Source: an uncultured Burkholderiales bacterium
GTDB lineage: Bacteria; Pseudomonadota; Gammaproteobacteria; Burkholderiales; Burkholderiaceae
Reading direction: 5' to 3'
Length of the DNA stretch: 64,000 nt
NCBI GenBank assembly: GCA_946480465.1
Contig: CAMLJY010000035.1
Location: 1-64,000 of the forward strand
Shown here: piece by piece, positions 28,495 to 37,416 of the stretch
Layout: each line of letters starts with the position of its first letter
Position numbering within the stretch: position 1 is the stretch's first letter
Notes under the pieces: model-generated
The model's database searches: none
Told to the model about the DNA's origin: nothing
What the model saw: only the letters and a program-made list of their open reading frames with translations
Translations under genes and position numbers: made by a program

Positions 28495-31400
28495 CCCGCC
28501 GCGCCGACCAGCCCCGCACCCGCGCGGACTTCCGCGCCGCCACCGGCGTGCTGCTGGTCTGCCGCCCGCCACCGCCCGCCACTCCACCCGCCCCCGGCCA
28601 GCCCGCGGCGGTGCCCGCCAACCCGGCCGAAGGCCCCGAGATCCTCATCGCCCTGTGGGACGACGGCAGCGCCACCGCACTGGCCGGCCACGTGGACCTG
28701 GGCACCGGCCTGCGCACCGCGCTGGCCCAGCTGGCCGCCGACGAGCTGGACCTGCCGCTGCACTGCGTGGCCATGCAGATGGGCCACACCGCGGCCGTGC
28801 CCAACCAGGGCGCCACCATCGCCAGCGCGTCCATCCAGATCCACGCCACCCCCATGCGCCAGGCCGCGGCCCAGGCCCGCGCGTGGCTGCTGGCCGAGGC
28901 CGCCCAGCGCCTGAACCAGCCGGTGGAAGCGCTGGCCACCACCCACGGCCACGTCCACCTGCGCGGCAGTGACGCTCCCCTCATCAGTTATCAAGAGTTG
29001 CTCGAAGGCCAGCACGTCGAACTGACGCTGGACCCCACCACGCCCATCAAGCCGCCCAGCGAGCACCGCCTGGTCGGCCAGCCCATCCCCCGCCTGGACA
29101 TCCCGGCCAAGGCCATGGGCGAGCTGACCTTCGTGCACGACATGCGGCTGCCCGGCATGCTGCACGGCCGCGTCATCCGCCCGCCCTATGCCGGCGTGGA
29201 CGCCGGCGACTTCGTCGGCCACTCGCTCGAAGGCATCGACGAATCGTCCATTGCCCACATCCCCGGCATCGTCGCCACCGTGGCCATCGGCGATTTCGTC
29301 GGCGTGGTGGCCGAGCGCGAGGAACAGGCCGAGGCCGCGATGCAGGCCCTGCAGGTGCGCTGGAAGCCCGGCACGCCCACCTTGCCGCCGCTGCAGGACC
29401 TGGCCCAGGCCCTGCGCGACAACCCCGCCACCGACCGCGTGCTGGTGGACGAAGGCGACATCGACGAAGCGCTGGACCGCAGCGCCCACCGCCTGAAACG
29501 CGAGTACGTGTGGCCCTACCAGCTGCACGCGTCCATCGGCCCATCGTGCGCGCTGGCCCACTGGCGCGAAGGCGAAGAAGCCGGCGGCGGGCCAACGCAG
29601 CTGGACGTGTGGGCCGGCACCCAGAACCCTCACGTGCTGCGCGCCGACATCGCGCGCCTCACGGGTCTCTCCGACGTGCAGGTCAACGTCATCCGCATGG
29701 AAGCCGCCGGCTGCTACGGCCGCAACGGCGCCGACGACGTGGCGGCCGACGCCGCGCTGCTCAGCCGTGCCGTCCAGCGCCCGGTGCGCGTGCAGCTGAC
29801 GCGCGAGCAGGAGCACCTGTGGGAGCCCAAGGGCGCGGCGCAGCTGATGCAGATCGACGGCGGCCTGGACGCGCAGGGCCAGCCGCTGGCCTACGACTTC
29901 CGCACCGCCTACCCCAGCAACGGCGCGCCCACGCTGGCGCTGCTGCTGACGCGCACCATCGCCCCCAGCACCGACGCCTACCAGATGGGCGACCGCACCG
30001 CCCGCCCGCCCTACGGCTACGCAGCGCAGCGCATCACCGCGCGCGACATGGCGCCCATCCTGCGCGCCAGCTGGCTGCGCGGCGTTTCCGCCCTGCCCAA
30101 CAGCTTCGCCCATGAAAGCTACATCGACGAACTGGCCACCGCCGCCGGCGCCGACCCGGTAGCCTATCGCCTGAAGTACCTGACAGACCAGCGTGCCGCC
30201 GAACTGCTGCGCGCCACCGCCGACAAGGCCGGCTGGAAGCCCCACACCGAGCCCCGGCAGCAGCCGCCGCAAGGCCCCTGGCTGCAAGGCCAGGGCGTGG
30301 CCTATGCCCGCTACATGCACAGCAAGTGGCCCGGTTTCGGGGCCGCATGGGCGGCGTGGGTGGCCGACGTGGAAGTGCACCGCGAGACCGGCGAGGTGAA
30401 CGTCAAGCGCGTGGTCGTCGGCCACGACGCCGGGCTGATGGTGAACCCCGCGGGCGTGCAGCACCAGGTGCACGGCAACGTGCTGCAGACCACCAGCCGC
30501 GCGCTGAAGGAGCGCGTGCCGACCGACCCCGTCACCAACCTGCCCACCGCGCGCGAATGGGGCGCCTACCCCATCCTCAGCTTCCGCGAGGTGCCGGTGG
30601 TGGAGGTGATGCTGATGCCCCGCCCCGGCGAGCCGCCGCTGGGCGCCGGCGAATCCTCATCGGTGCCCGGCACCGCCGCCATCGCCAACGCCATCTTCGA
30701 CGCCACCGGCGTGCGCTTCCGCCAGCCGCCCTTCACGCCCGAAGTGGTGCGGGCGGCGCTGAACCCGCTGCCTGCACCCGAGGCCAGCGCTGCGCAGCCA
30801 CCCGCGACCACTGCCCCGCCCGCCGCGCTGCCGTCGCCACCCGCACGCGAACTTCCCCCCGACGTCCACCCACCCCGCGGCCGCGCCTGGTGGGCCCGCG
30901 CCGCCGCGCTGGCCGCCGGCAGCGTGACCGCGGTGGCGGCGCTGCTCGGCTGGCGCCCGGCCATCGCCCCGGTCCACGCCACCAGCACCGCGTCGCTCTA
31001 CAGCCCGGAGACCATCGAACGCGGCCGCGTCCTGACCGCGTTAGGAAACTGCGCCATCTGCCACACCGCCGAAGGCGGCCAGCGCAACACCGGCGGCCGC
31101 TGGATGGAGACCCCGTTCGGCCGCATTGCCACCACCAACCTGACCCCCGACCCCGAGACCGGCATCGGCACCTGGAGCTTCAGCGCCTTCCAGCGCGCGA
31201 TGCGCGAAGGCATCAGCCGCGACGGCCGCCACCTGTACCCGGCGTTTCCGTACACCAGCTTTGCGAAGACCACCGACGACGACCTGCAGGCCCTGTACGC
31301 CTACCTGATGAGCCAGCCGGCCGTGCGTCAGGCCACGCCGGAACCGGAACTGCGATTCCCCTTCAACATCCGGCCGCTGATGGCCGGCTGGAACGCGCTG

Positions 31401-32123
31401 TTCCACGACCCCGCGCCGTACAAGCCCGAGCCGGCGCAAGGCGCGCTGTGGAACCGCGGGGCGTATCTGGTGAATGGGCTGGGCCACTGCGGCGCGTGCC
31501 ACACGCCGCGCAATGCGCTGGGGGCGGAGAAGCAGGACAAGGAATCGTTCCTGGCGGGCGGGACGGTCGATGGGTGGGATGCCTATCCGCTCACCGCCAA
31601 GTCACCCGCGCCCATTCCTTGGAATGAGCAAAGCTTGTTCGACTACCTGCGCCGCGGCTACAGCCGGGAGCACGGCGTGGCGACGGGGCCGATGGCGCCG
31701 GTGATCCAGGATGTGGCGGCGCTGCCTGATGACGACATCCGCGCGATGGCGCGCTACCTCGGCAGCTTCAACCCCTCGTCGGACTTCGCCAAGCCGCCCG
31801 TCACCCAAGCACTAGCCCAATCCCAAGTCAATGCCACTCTGCCTTTGGAAGGCCGGCGTCTCTTTGACCAAGCCTGTGGTGCATGCCACCACGCCGGCGA
31901 CGGTCCCCAGACGCTGGGCCTGAACATTCCGCTATCGCTGAGCACCAAGGTGCACAGTGCCGACACCGTGAACCTCGAACGCATCATCCGAGAAGGCGTC
32001 GCAAATCCTGTGCACCGCAGTATTGCTTTCATGCCGGCATTTCCCAAAGCTTTTGATGACCGGCAACTGGGAGCGCTAGTCGCGCACATTCGTTCGGAGG
32101 CTATGGCCAAAAGGGCCAAGTAG
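28491..32123 (+). CDS. molybdopterin hydroxylase subunit fused to a tri-heme cytochrome c (NicB-like)
   Basis: A 1210-residue fusion. Residues about 1-760 form a molybdopterin-binding xanthine dehydrogenase-type catalytic subunit, ending with L-G-A-G-E where Glu721 matches the catalytic glutamate. After a Pro/Ala linker and one hydrophobic segment (about residues 800-825) come three cytochrome c domains with heme sites C854-x2-C857-H, C1000-x2-C-H and C1129-x2-C-H. This is the layout of NicB, the large subunit of nicotinate hydroxylase, which sends electrons to the respiratory chain. Beside Hnr and Ena it should perform the first ring hydroxylation. Confidence 0.88.
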   Translation: MTRRADQPRTRADFRAATGVLLVCRPPPPATPPAPGQPAAVPANPAEGPEILIALWDDGSATALAGHVDLGTGLRTALAQLAADELDLPLHCVAMQMGHTAAVPNQGATIASASIQIHATPMRQAAAQARAWLLAEAAQRLNQPVEALATTHGHVHLRGSDAPLISYQELLEGQHVELTLDPTTPIKPPSEHRLVGQPIPRLDIPAKAMGELTFVHDMRLPGMLHGRVIRPPYAGVDAGDFVGHSLEGIDESSIAHIPGIVATVAIGDFVGVVAEREEQAEAAMQALQVRWKPGTPTLPPLQDLAQALRDNPATDRVLVDEGDIDEALDRSAHRLKREYVWPYQLHASIGPSCALAHWREGEEAGGGPTQLDVWAGTQNPHVLRADIARLTGLSDVQVNVIRMEAAGCYGRNGADDVAADAALLSRAVQRPVRVQLTREQEHLWEPKGAAQLMQIDGGLDAQGQPLAYDFRTAYPSNGAPTLALLLTRTIAPSTDAYQMGDRTARPPYGYAAQRITARDMAPILRASWLRGVSALPNSFAHESYIDELATAAGADPVAYRLKYLTDQRAAELLRATADKAGWKPHTEPRQQPPQGPWLQGQGVAYARYMHSKWPGFGAAWAAWVADVEVHRETGEVNVKRVVVGHDAGLMVNPAGVQHQVHGNVLQTTSRALKERVPTDPVTNLPTAREWGAYPILSFREVPVVEVMLMPRPGEPPLGAGESSSVPGTAAIANAIFDATGVRFRQPPFTPEVVRAALNPLPAPEASAAQPPATTAPPAALPSPPARELPPDVHPPRGRAWWARAAALAAGSVTAVAALLGWRPAIAPVHATSTASLYSPETIERGRVLTALGNCAICHTAEGGQRNTGGRWMETPFGRIATTNLTPDPETGIGTWSFSAFQRAMREGISRDGRHLYPAFPYTSFAKTTDDDLQALYAYLMSQPAVRQATPEPELRFPFNIRPLMAGWNALFHDPAPYKPEPAQGALWNRGAYLVNGLGHCGACHTPRNALGAEKQDKESFLAGGTVDGWDAYPLTAKSPAPIPWNEQSLFDYLRRGYSREHGVATGPMAPVIQDVAALPDDDIRAMARYLGSFNPSSDFAKPPVTQALAQSQVNATLPLEGRRLFDQACGACHHAGDGPQTLGLNIPLSLSTKVHSADTVNLERIIREGVANPVHRSIAFMPAFPKAFDDRQLGALVAHIRSEAMAKRAK

Positions 32124-32276
32124 GGGAAACCTCTTCGAACGGAAGCAATTAACCGACGCGCTATAGAACTGACAACGGTTCGTAGGCTGCCCCATGCTTG
32201 CAGTTCAGCTTCTCTATAACATGTTGCGACGGCAAAACCAACAGACTGTAGCCTCACCCCATCGTCCATATCGGCG

Positions 32277-33338
32277 TCAAGACCTCGGCGACTTCCGATT
32301 CTTACGGACGGCTGCCGCTGAGGGCTTCCCTTGCGTACGTTTGTCGGGAATGGGGACGGTCCCTGCCGGAACGACTGCTGCGGCGGTTTGATTCAGCGGC
32401 GAGTCCGACCTGTATGGCACCTTGCCGGAAGGTATGTACCTCGCAGCAGGGTCGAGGTGAAGATCTTGGTCATCAAAAAAAATGTGGGCCTTGAACGCCT
32501 TTACTACTTTCGTTTTCTCTACACCGCCAAGGAAGAAAATCTCATTTACGTAGACACCCCAGTGCCTAAGCGTCTTGATTACTCGCATTTCAGCAGGGGA
32601 GTTGCGAGCCGTAACGATAGAAATCCTGACGGGAGAAAACTCAACGCCGAACGGAAGTCGTTGCTGCAACCGAGAGAGTTTCCGCAGTAGTTGCGCATAC
32701 GGGCCGTCTGGCATGGGCTCATCTTGACTCTCGTCCTCCTTGCTATGAAATGATTTCAGGCCCTCCACCTTGTAAACCAATTCGCTGCTGTCGTCAAACA
32801 GTACAGCATCCCCGTCAAATGCAATTCGCACTTGATCCTCCGGTAGCGGGGGGCGATCCTCAGGAGGCCTTTTGACAATGGCGGCTGCGCAAACCTTTTC
32901 GTCAATGACTTTCTGAGCATCAGTCAGATTCGTTGTCAGAAACAAGTCGACATCAAACGCATCCAAATAGTCGACAACAGACTCTCCACCAGTGAATGCG
33001 TGGCGGCTGATCGCGAGGTGGCGCTGACGAATGTTATTAAATACGCGCACACCTGTCTCAGGACTATTCCGTGACATCACTACCACCTCCACCAGTGGTC
33101 GGCTGTCACCCTCTGGTTGATATCGATTTAAGCCTAACAGGGAGCGCACCAGGGGCATTCCCGTACCATCCGCCAGCGGCTCACTCTCGTGAGCTAGCAT
33201 ATATGCACGATATTCGGCGACAGCCGTTTGCTTGTCCTTCTCAAATTTCGACCGAAATACTGCGTCAGCTTCTGTCAAATCAAAGAGCGCCGTGGCCGAG
33301 ATGCCAACGACAAGTGTGTCTGAAAGATCCAGAGGCAT
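32277..33338 (-). CDS. cytosolic 5'-nucleotidase family protein (PF06189 type)
   Basis: A 353-residue soluble protein resembling the NT5C1-type 5'-nucleotidase family, which dephosphorylates (deoxy)nucleoside monophosphates. Seen are LVVGISATALFDL near the start, the acidic F-D-G-D-A-V-L-F-D-D segment (HAD-like nucleophile region), SIVTARNSPAEMRVIKTLR, FLGGVEKTKVV and IFFDDQ. The start at 33338 has a strong GGAGGAG site. The gene is richer in A/T than the host genes and is the last of three co-directional genes behind a reverse transcriptase. A nucleotide-depleting defence role is possible; a housekeeping role is also possible. Confidence 0.8.
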   Translation of the reverse strand: MPLDLSDTLVVGISATALFDLTEADAVFRSKFEKDKQTAVAEYRAYMLAHESEPLADGTGMPLVRSLLGLNRYQPEGDSRPLVEVVVMSRNSPETGVRVFNNIRQRHLAISRHAFTGGESVVDYLDAFDVDLFLTTNLTDAQKVIDEKVCAAAIVKRPPEDRPPLPEDQVRIAFDGDAVLFDDSSELVYKVEGLKSFHSKEDESQDEPMPDGPYAQLLRKLSRLQQRLPFGVEFSPVRISIVTARNSPAEMRVIKTLRHWGVYVNEIFFLGGVEKTKVVKAFKAHIFFDDQDLHLDPAARYIPSGKVPYRSDSPLNQTAAAVVPAGTVPIPDKRTQGKPSAAAVRKNRKSPRS

Positions 33339-33475
33339 CGGGTATCTCCTCCAAAAAGCTGCAGCGTAACAACAGTCAACAGACGCCCCAAGTGATTGCA
33401 CCGTCCTACAAGAAGCCATCCGTCAAGCAAAGCTGCGGGCGTGGTTGGCACCACGCGCCGGAGCGCCCTTGAGAC

Positions 33476-34969
33476 TCATTCGTAGCCCAGAGAGCGGGAA
33501 TTCATCACTCGCTCGATCCCACTTTCACTCATTGCCTGGGTCAGTGCGCCATGCAACAAAGAAAGGCTAGGGACTTCATAACGCCGATGGCCTCCCACCA
33601 GTGCCCCGCGATACACGCCGACTAGATTGCGACGTGCCACGTTAAATGGAAATATGTGCCACCGAGGCTGTCCATGCGCATCGAGCAGCCTACCCCTCTC
33701 TCTTACCGCTCGGTGAACAGCAGATACAAGCCAGCCATCCAGCGATTTCAGCTGATCCGAATCTGAGATGAGCGGGTAATAGCTCATCAGCCCCTTAAAG
33801 TAGATGCGCTTTGTTCGACCGTGGATGTAATTGAGAATCTGAGCGCTCGTGACACCACCGTACAAATATCTACGAACCTCCGCCATAGCGCTTACTAGCG
33901 CAGGATCATGATCGTTCGCCGGAATGATTAGAGCCTTTAGCGGAGTTTGCCGAAGCGGCTGGATTAGGTGTTTCGATAGAATGTAGGAGATCTCACGCTT
34001 GATCTTTGCAATACGCGTCCGCTTGATCGAGACACTTCCGACGGACAAAGAATAGCCAAGAAAGTCGAAATAGTCCTTCGAGGCCATCTCGGCCGGCATA
34101 CCAGCCTTCTTCAACAGACTAATTCCTGCAGACTTCGCTGTATTGATTTTCACCCCAGCCTCGCGCGAGAAGTCGTCTATGCAATCAAACGCCTCGCAGA
34201 TCTTCGCATAGTCGGGCGACCAAACAACCGTGTCGTCAGCATAGCGTGCAAATTGAACGCCACAACGACCCAGCTTTTTGTCAAGCTCCCAACACACCAT
34301 ATTAGCGATGAATAGCGAAATCGAAGTGCCCTGCGGAATTCCACGCTCACCATACGACTTGAGGAACGCATGGATCACCTGACGGTCATCTGAGCTAATC
34401 ATGAAACCGTTGCAGCTCAACTGCTTCAACAGATAGTCGTGATTGATGGAGCCGAAGAAGTCAGAAAAATCAAACTCAGCGACAAAGGTGCGGGCGGAAT
34501 CTTGCAAATCGATGGCAATGTCTTGAATTGCGAAGTGGACGTTTCTATCGTCTCGATAGGCATAAGAAAACGCGCTGAATCTGTGCTTGTTCTTGTCCAG
34601 CAGACGGCGATAGAACATGGTTGAAACGGCAGCATCAGGCACCTGATATATCGACACCATTCGCTTGCCGCCGCCAGGCTTCGGAACCTCCTGGACGTGC
34701 GGATCGTTTGGGCGATAAGCCCCCATCCTGATTTTGATCGCAATCGAGCGCGCAATGGCCGCCGACTTGCGGCGGACATAAAACGGATTATGAAGCCTAT
34801 TGACTTCCCAGGCCTGAGGCGTCTTCACGACTTTGGGCGGGATACTGGCTACTCTCTTAGCCTTCCGTTGCTGCTCCAAATGTAGTGCATTGTGATAGCT
34901 TTGATAGCGCTCAATAAGCTTGCCCGCCTCAGCCTCGATTGCCTTCTTGATCTGCTGCTCAAGGTACAT
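33476..34969 (-). CDS. reverse transcriptase, probable defence-associated type
   Basis: A 497-residue RNA-dependent DNA polymerase. The fingers/palm motifs are clear: FSYAYRDDRN (about 134-143), catalytic Asp167 in EFDFSDFF, GIPQGTSISLFIAN (210-223), and the catalytic Y243-A-D-D246. A thumb-like C-terminal half with FKGLMSYYPL and LKSLDGWL follows. There is no endonuclease or maturase domain and no retron-type VTG motif, so it is not a typical group II intron or retron enzyme. The ATG at 34969 is preceded by GGGGA. A structured non-coding stretch with a terminator-like hairpin lies directly upstream, as in known defence RTs with template RNAs. Confidence 0.85.
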   Translation of the reverse strand: MYLEQQIKKAIEAEAGKLIERYQSYHNALHLEQQRKAKRVASIPPKVVKTPQAWEVNRLHNPFYVRRKSAAIARSIAIKIRMGAYRPNDPHVQEVPKPGGGKRMVSIYQVPDAAVSTMFYRRLLDKNKHRFSAFSYAYRDDRNVHFAIQDIAIDLQDSARTFVAEFDFSDFFGSINHDYLLKQLSCNGFMISSDDRQVIHAFLKSYGERGIPQGTSISLFIANMVCWELDKKLGRCGVQFARYADDTVVWSPDYAKICEAFDCIDDFSREAGVKINTAKSAGISLLKKAGMPAEMASKDYFDFLGYSLSVGSVSIKRTRIAKIKREISYILSKHLIQPLRQTPLKALIIPANDHDPALVSAMAEVRRYLYGGVTSAQILNYIHGRTKRIYFKGLMSYYPLISDSDQLKSLDGWLVSAVHRAVRERGRLLDAHGQPRWHIFPFNVARRNLVGVYRGALVGGHRRYEVPSLSLLHGALTQAMSESGIERVMNSRSLGYE

Positions 34970-34982
34970 GATGTCCCCAATA

Positions 34983-35430
34983 CAGAAAAGCCCGAGCCGA
35001 AGCTCGGGCCAATCCACGGAACCAACCTCGCAAAAATAGTTATCCGACCTCTTCTGCAAAGTTGTGGATCGACTTTGCAGCCATCGAAGGACTCGCGCCC
35101 TTTCTAGGGGTTCCGTTCTTCCCCTGGGGAAGTCGCGCAAGACTAGCATGGAATTCGAGGAAATGCGCTTTGAGCAACACGAGGCTGCAGGGTGCGTGCA
35201 GAGGGAATATTTCACTTGCGGCAGAGTTCCCGCTATTCCAAAGTGATGCTTGCCGTTCTACCAGGTGCGCGTTGAACAATGAACGATGTGAGCGGCCCGC
35301 CTGCCTTGGATGGGCGCCGCGTCTGCCATCGACGTCCGGCCTGCTTCGCGCAGCACCTTGACCATCGCTCTTCACTGAATAGGCTCTTCTCTTGGGCTCC
35401 TCGCTCGTCGGGAGCCATTAGTGGCCCGAA
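34983..35430 (-). ncRNA. candidate structured non-coding RNA of the reverse transcriptase system
   Basis: The gap between the HNH gene and the reverse transcriptase has no convincing gene but several strong stems. The best is a 9-base-pair stem with a 9-base loop (35054-35062 with 35072-35080). Others are CTTCCC/GGGAAG at 35118-35132, GGAATA/TATTCC at 35204-35209/35234-35239 enclosing GCGG/CCGC, and GGCTCC/GGAGCC at 35395-35416. On the minus strand a run of five T lies at 35032-35036. It ends at the terminator-like hairpin. The 5' end is a guess; no promoter is evident. Confidence 0.45.
34986..35008 (-). terminator. terminator-like hairpin just upstream of the reverse transcriptase start
   Basis: On the minus strand a perfect 7-base-pair stem, CCCGAGC and GCTCGGG, closes a TTCG loop and is followed by CTTTTCT. 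It has the form of a Rho-independent terminator, yet lies 17-20 bases upstream of the reverse transcriptase ATG. It most simply marks the 3' end of a small RNA made from the gap upstream, with some readthrough into the gene; attenuation is the alternative. Confidence 0.7.
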
Positions 35431-35601
35431 AATCCCGGGCAGATCACCGCCGCGCAAGCGACATGCCGACCAATCCGAAGGCGAAGCATTCGCCCGAGCC
35501 GCCCCACGACGACCCCCAGCAATGAAGGCGATTCGAGGATGCCCCAAGGAGCCCAGGGGATTGAAGACGACGCACAAGCATTGAGCGCGCCATCGGCATA
35601 G
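35431..35601. other. gap between HNH gene and candidate ncRNA
   Basis: The remainder of the 590-base gap. Short open frames occur on both strands but show no start site, coupling or family resemblance. A weak 5-base-pair stem at 35424-35440 reaches into it. A promoter for the RNA or the reverse transcriptase is expected nearby but is not recognisable. Confidence 0.4.
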
Positions 35602-37260
35602 TCATCCCGCCGGAGCGTCATCCGCCTCCGGAGCCAACTGATGACCCGGAGATGGCGCCGAACCCTGCGAAGCTAAAGTTGACCTCTTGAACGTGCTGTT
35701 GCAGTACGGATGAGACCATCTCGCGTTGTCCGCAGTACCCAGGCCGCCGTTCGACTTTTCTTCTGAGTGGTCAAGTTGCATCGCCTTGGTGTCAATGCGC
35801 GCGCCGCATATTGAACAGTTAATTGACTTAGACAGCGCCTCGCTCAAGAATACGAACTGCTTTAAATCCTGACTGAAGTCTTTCGTCTTTTTTGTGAGAA
35901 TCGGCTTCTCTTTTACAAGACGTTGATACCTATCGTGCTCGCGTAGTGCCCGGAGGATCTGATCTGTAGTCTTCCCAAGAATGCATGACTGGAGTACAAA
36001 AGCAAAATACTCCTTCAGTTGGCGGAAACCCTTCGCCATGCTTCCGTATTGGGTCGTCATCTGATTGACGAAAACCTTGTGCTCCACAAGGAAGTCTTCG
36101 AACCGAGCACGGGCCGCAGTGAACTCGTCAAGTTCGCCGCGGGCAGTCAAGTCAACAATCAATGCTGACATGGCAAGTACGGCGGTTGGCTGGTGCCGAC
36201 CATTAGATGAGTAGAAGTAGACAGCGGGGGAGAGTCCAAGGGAAGACGGATGCTTGCCGGTCATTCGGCGCGCCAACCTGGCGGTTTGGCGTAGGACTTG
36301 AATCGTTTGCCCTTCGTTGGGGGGCTGGTGAGCAACAGGCGCAATGTCCCTCTTCTTCGAGGCATCCACGACAGGCAGACCGTTTGCGATGTTCACAAGG
36401 TCATAGATCAAAGGAAGGGTCTGTGATCCATACCCTGGCCCGGCTATCGGGAGGTCTGTTGTACGAATCGGCGGATTCAGCGGGGGGCTGTACAAAGCGT
36501 TGTAGACCTCCTCACCAAGCGCCTCAATCTCCCGCTGACCCAGCTCTGAGAAGTCCTTCCAATACTTGTGTCCTGTTGCCTTCCTTACGATAGCGCGCGC
36601 CGCAATCGCGTTCGGCTTAAACCTCGCGTTCAGGATCTTTAGCTCCGTCGGGTCAATTGCGACGGCCGCTCGATTGATAGTCAAGAACGCGCGCTCCGCC
36701 TTTTGCGAATCGTTCCCCTTGATCCAAAGCAAGGGAATCTTGCTATGCGCGATTGCTCTTGCGCGTTCCTTTAGGTCAGGGAACGATCCGGGATGCAGCG
36801 TCTCGGATCTGTAGTTCGCCCAAGGGCCAACCCTGTCATTCACTAGCCTTCTTGTCTCCGCGGCAATCCGTCGCTGCTCTTCGGGGACGTTCTGGCTGTA
36901 GAAGTTTCGTGACTGCTCACCGTCCCCGTAGTCGTCTTGGAGCCAGGCCATGACTGCACTTAGGCGATGCGCCCCGTCAATCACAAAGGTCAAACGAGCC
37001 GGCGATTGCCAGCATATGACAGACGGGATCAGGTCGCCGTCAATGAACGCCTCTACGAAATCCGCAACCGTCTTTGGCGTCCAAGCTGCCGTCTCTCGCT
37101 GAAAGTCTGGCTTTCTGAGAGTCGAGTAGAAGCTCTCGCCTTTGGTCAGATCGGTGCGGCTGGCTTCACTCTTTCCCGAGGAGCCCGCCGCATCCACACC
37201 CTCCACCGCCAGAAAGTCTTCCCGTGGGATCAGCGCGTCTAGGTTGACGACCTCTGCCAT
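35602..37260 (-). CDS. DUF262/ParB-like domain protein with C-terminal HNH nuclease
   Basis: A 552-residue protein. An N-terminal ParB/DUF262-like domain is indicated by I-D-G-A-H-R-L-S-A-V (D95-G-A-H-R99), the position of the DGQ(H/Q)R motif in related proteins. The C-terminus has an HNH-type zinc-stabilised nuclease motif: C-x2-C from Cys482, His498 in LDH, Asn512, His517 and Cys520. Similar two-part proteins occur in restriction systems acting on modified DNA (GmrSD, BrxU type). The start at 37260 has GGAGG 5 bases upstream; an ATG 12 bases earlier lacks a site. Its A/T-rich composition links it to the reverse transcriptase island. Confidence 0.78.
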   Translation of the reverse strand: MAEVVNLDALIPREDFLAVEGVDAAGSSGKSEASRTDLTKGESFYSTLRKPDFQRETAAWTPKTVADFVEAFIDGDLIPSVICWQSPARLTFVIDGAHRLSAVMAWLQDDYGDGEQSRNFYSQNVPEEQRRIAAETRRLVNDRVGPWANYRSETLHPGSFPDLKERARAIAHSKIPLLWIKGNDSQKAERAFLTINRAAVAIDPTELKILNARFKPNAIAARAIVRKATGHKYWKDFSELGQREIEALGEEVYNALYSPPLNPPIRTTDLPIAGPGYGSQTLPLIYDLVNIANGLPVVDASKKRDIAPVAHQPPNEGQTIQVLRQTARLARRMTGKHPSSLGLSPAVYFYSSNGRHQPTAVLAMSALIVDLTARGELDEFTAARARFEDFLVEHKVFVNQMTTQYGSMAKGFRQLKEYFAFVLQSCILGKTTDQILRALREHDRYQRLVKEKPILTKKTKDFSQDLKQFVFLSEALSKSINCSICGARIDTKAMQLDHSEEKSNGGLGTADNARWSHPYCNSTFKRSTLASQGSAPSPGHQLAPEADDAPAG

Positions 37261-37377
37261 AGGCGCCTCCATTGTTTTGGAGGCTTGATCGTACTCCTTG
37301 GCTACGGGACAACATGCCCTTTTGAAGCGCTCGGCATGCCACTGATGGCCGGCCAATCCGGGCCGGCCTCCCAAACA

Positions 37378-37404
37378 GTCCTGCGCGCCAATGCCGCGCA
37401 GGAC
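37378..37404. terminator. perfect hairpin after dockerin remnant, copy 1
   Basis: GTCCTGCGCG and CGCGCAGGAC form a perfect 10-base-pair stem around the 7-base loop CCAATGC. It lies 12 bases beyond the stop of the dockerin remnant on the minus strand. There is no T-run, but position and symmetry suit a transcript-end hairpin. An almost identical element follows the other dockerin copy at 43090. Confidence 0.7.
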
Positions 37405-37416
37405 CGTTCAGGCGCT

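Noticed and set aside
28491..32123. Carbon monoxide dehydrogenase or xanthine dehydrogenase naming for the large subunit
   Set aside because: There is no FAD subunit gene, and the three C-terminal heme sites match the NicB-type architecture instead.
33476..34969. Group II intron or classical retron interpretation of the reverse transcriptase
   Set aside because: No maturase or HNH tail on the RT, no intron domain V-like end, and no retron VTG motif or recognisable msr/msd inverted ends.
35233..35584. Open frames of about 100-114 codons on both strands in the gap upstream of the reverse transcriptase
   Set aside because: They are antisense to each other, have no ribosome sites, and cross several strong stems; non-coding RNA fits better.
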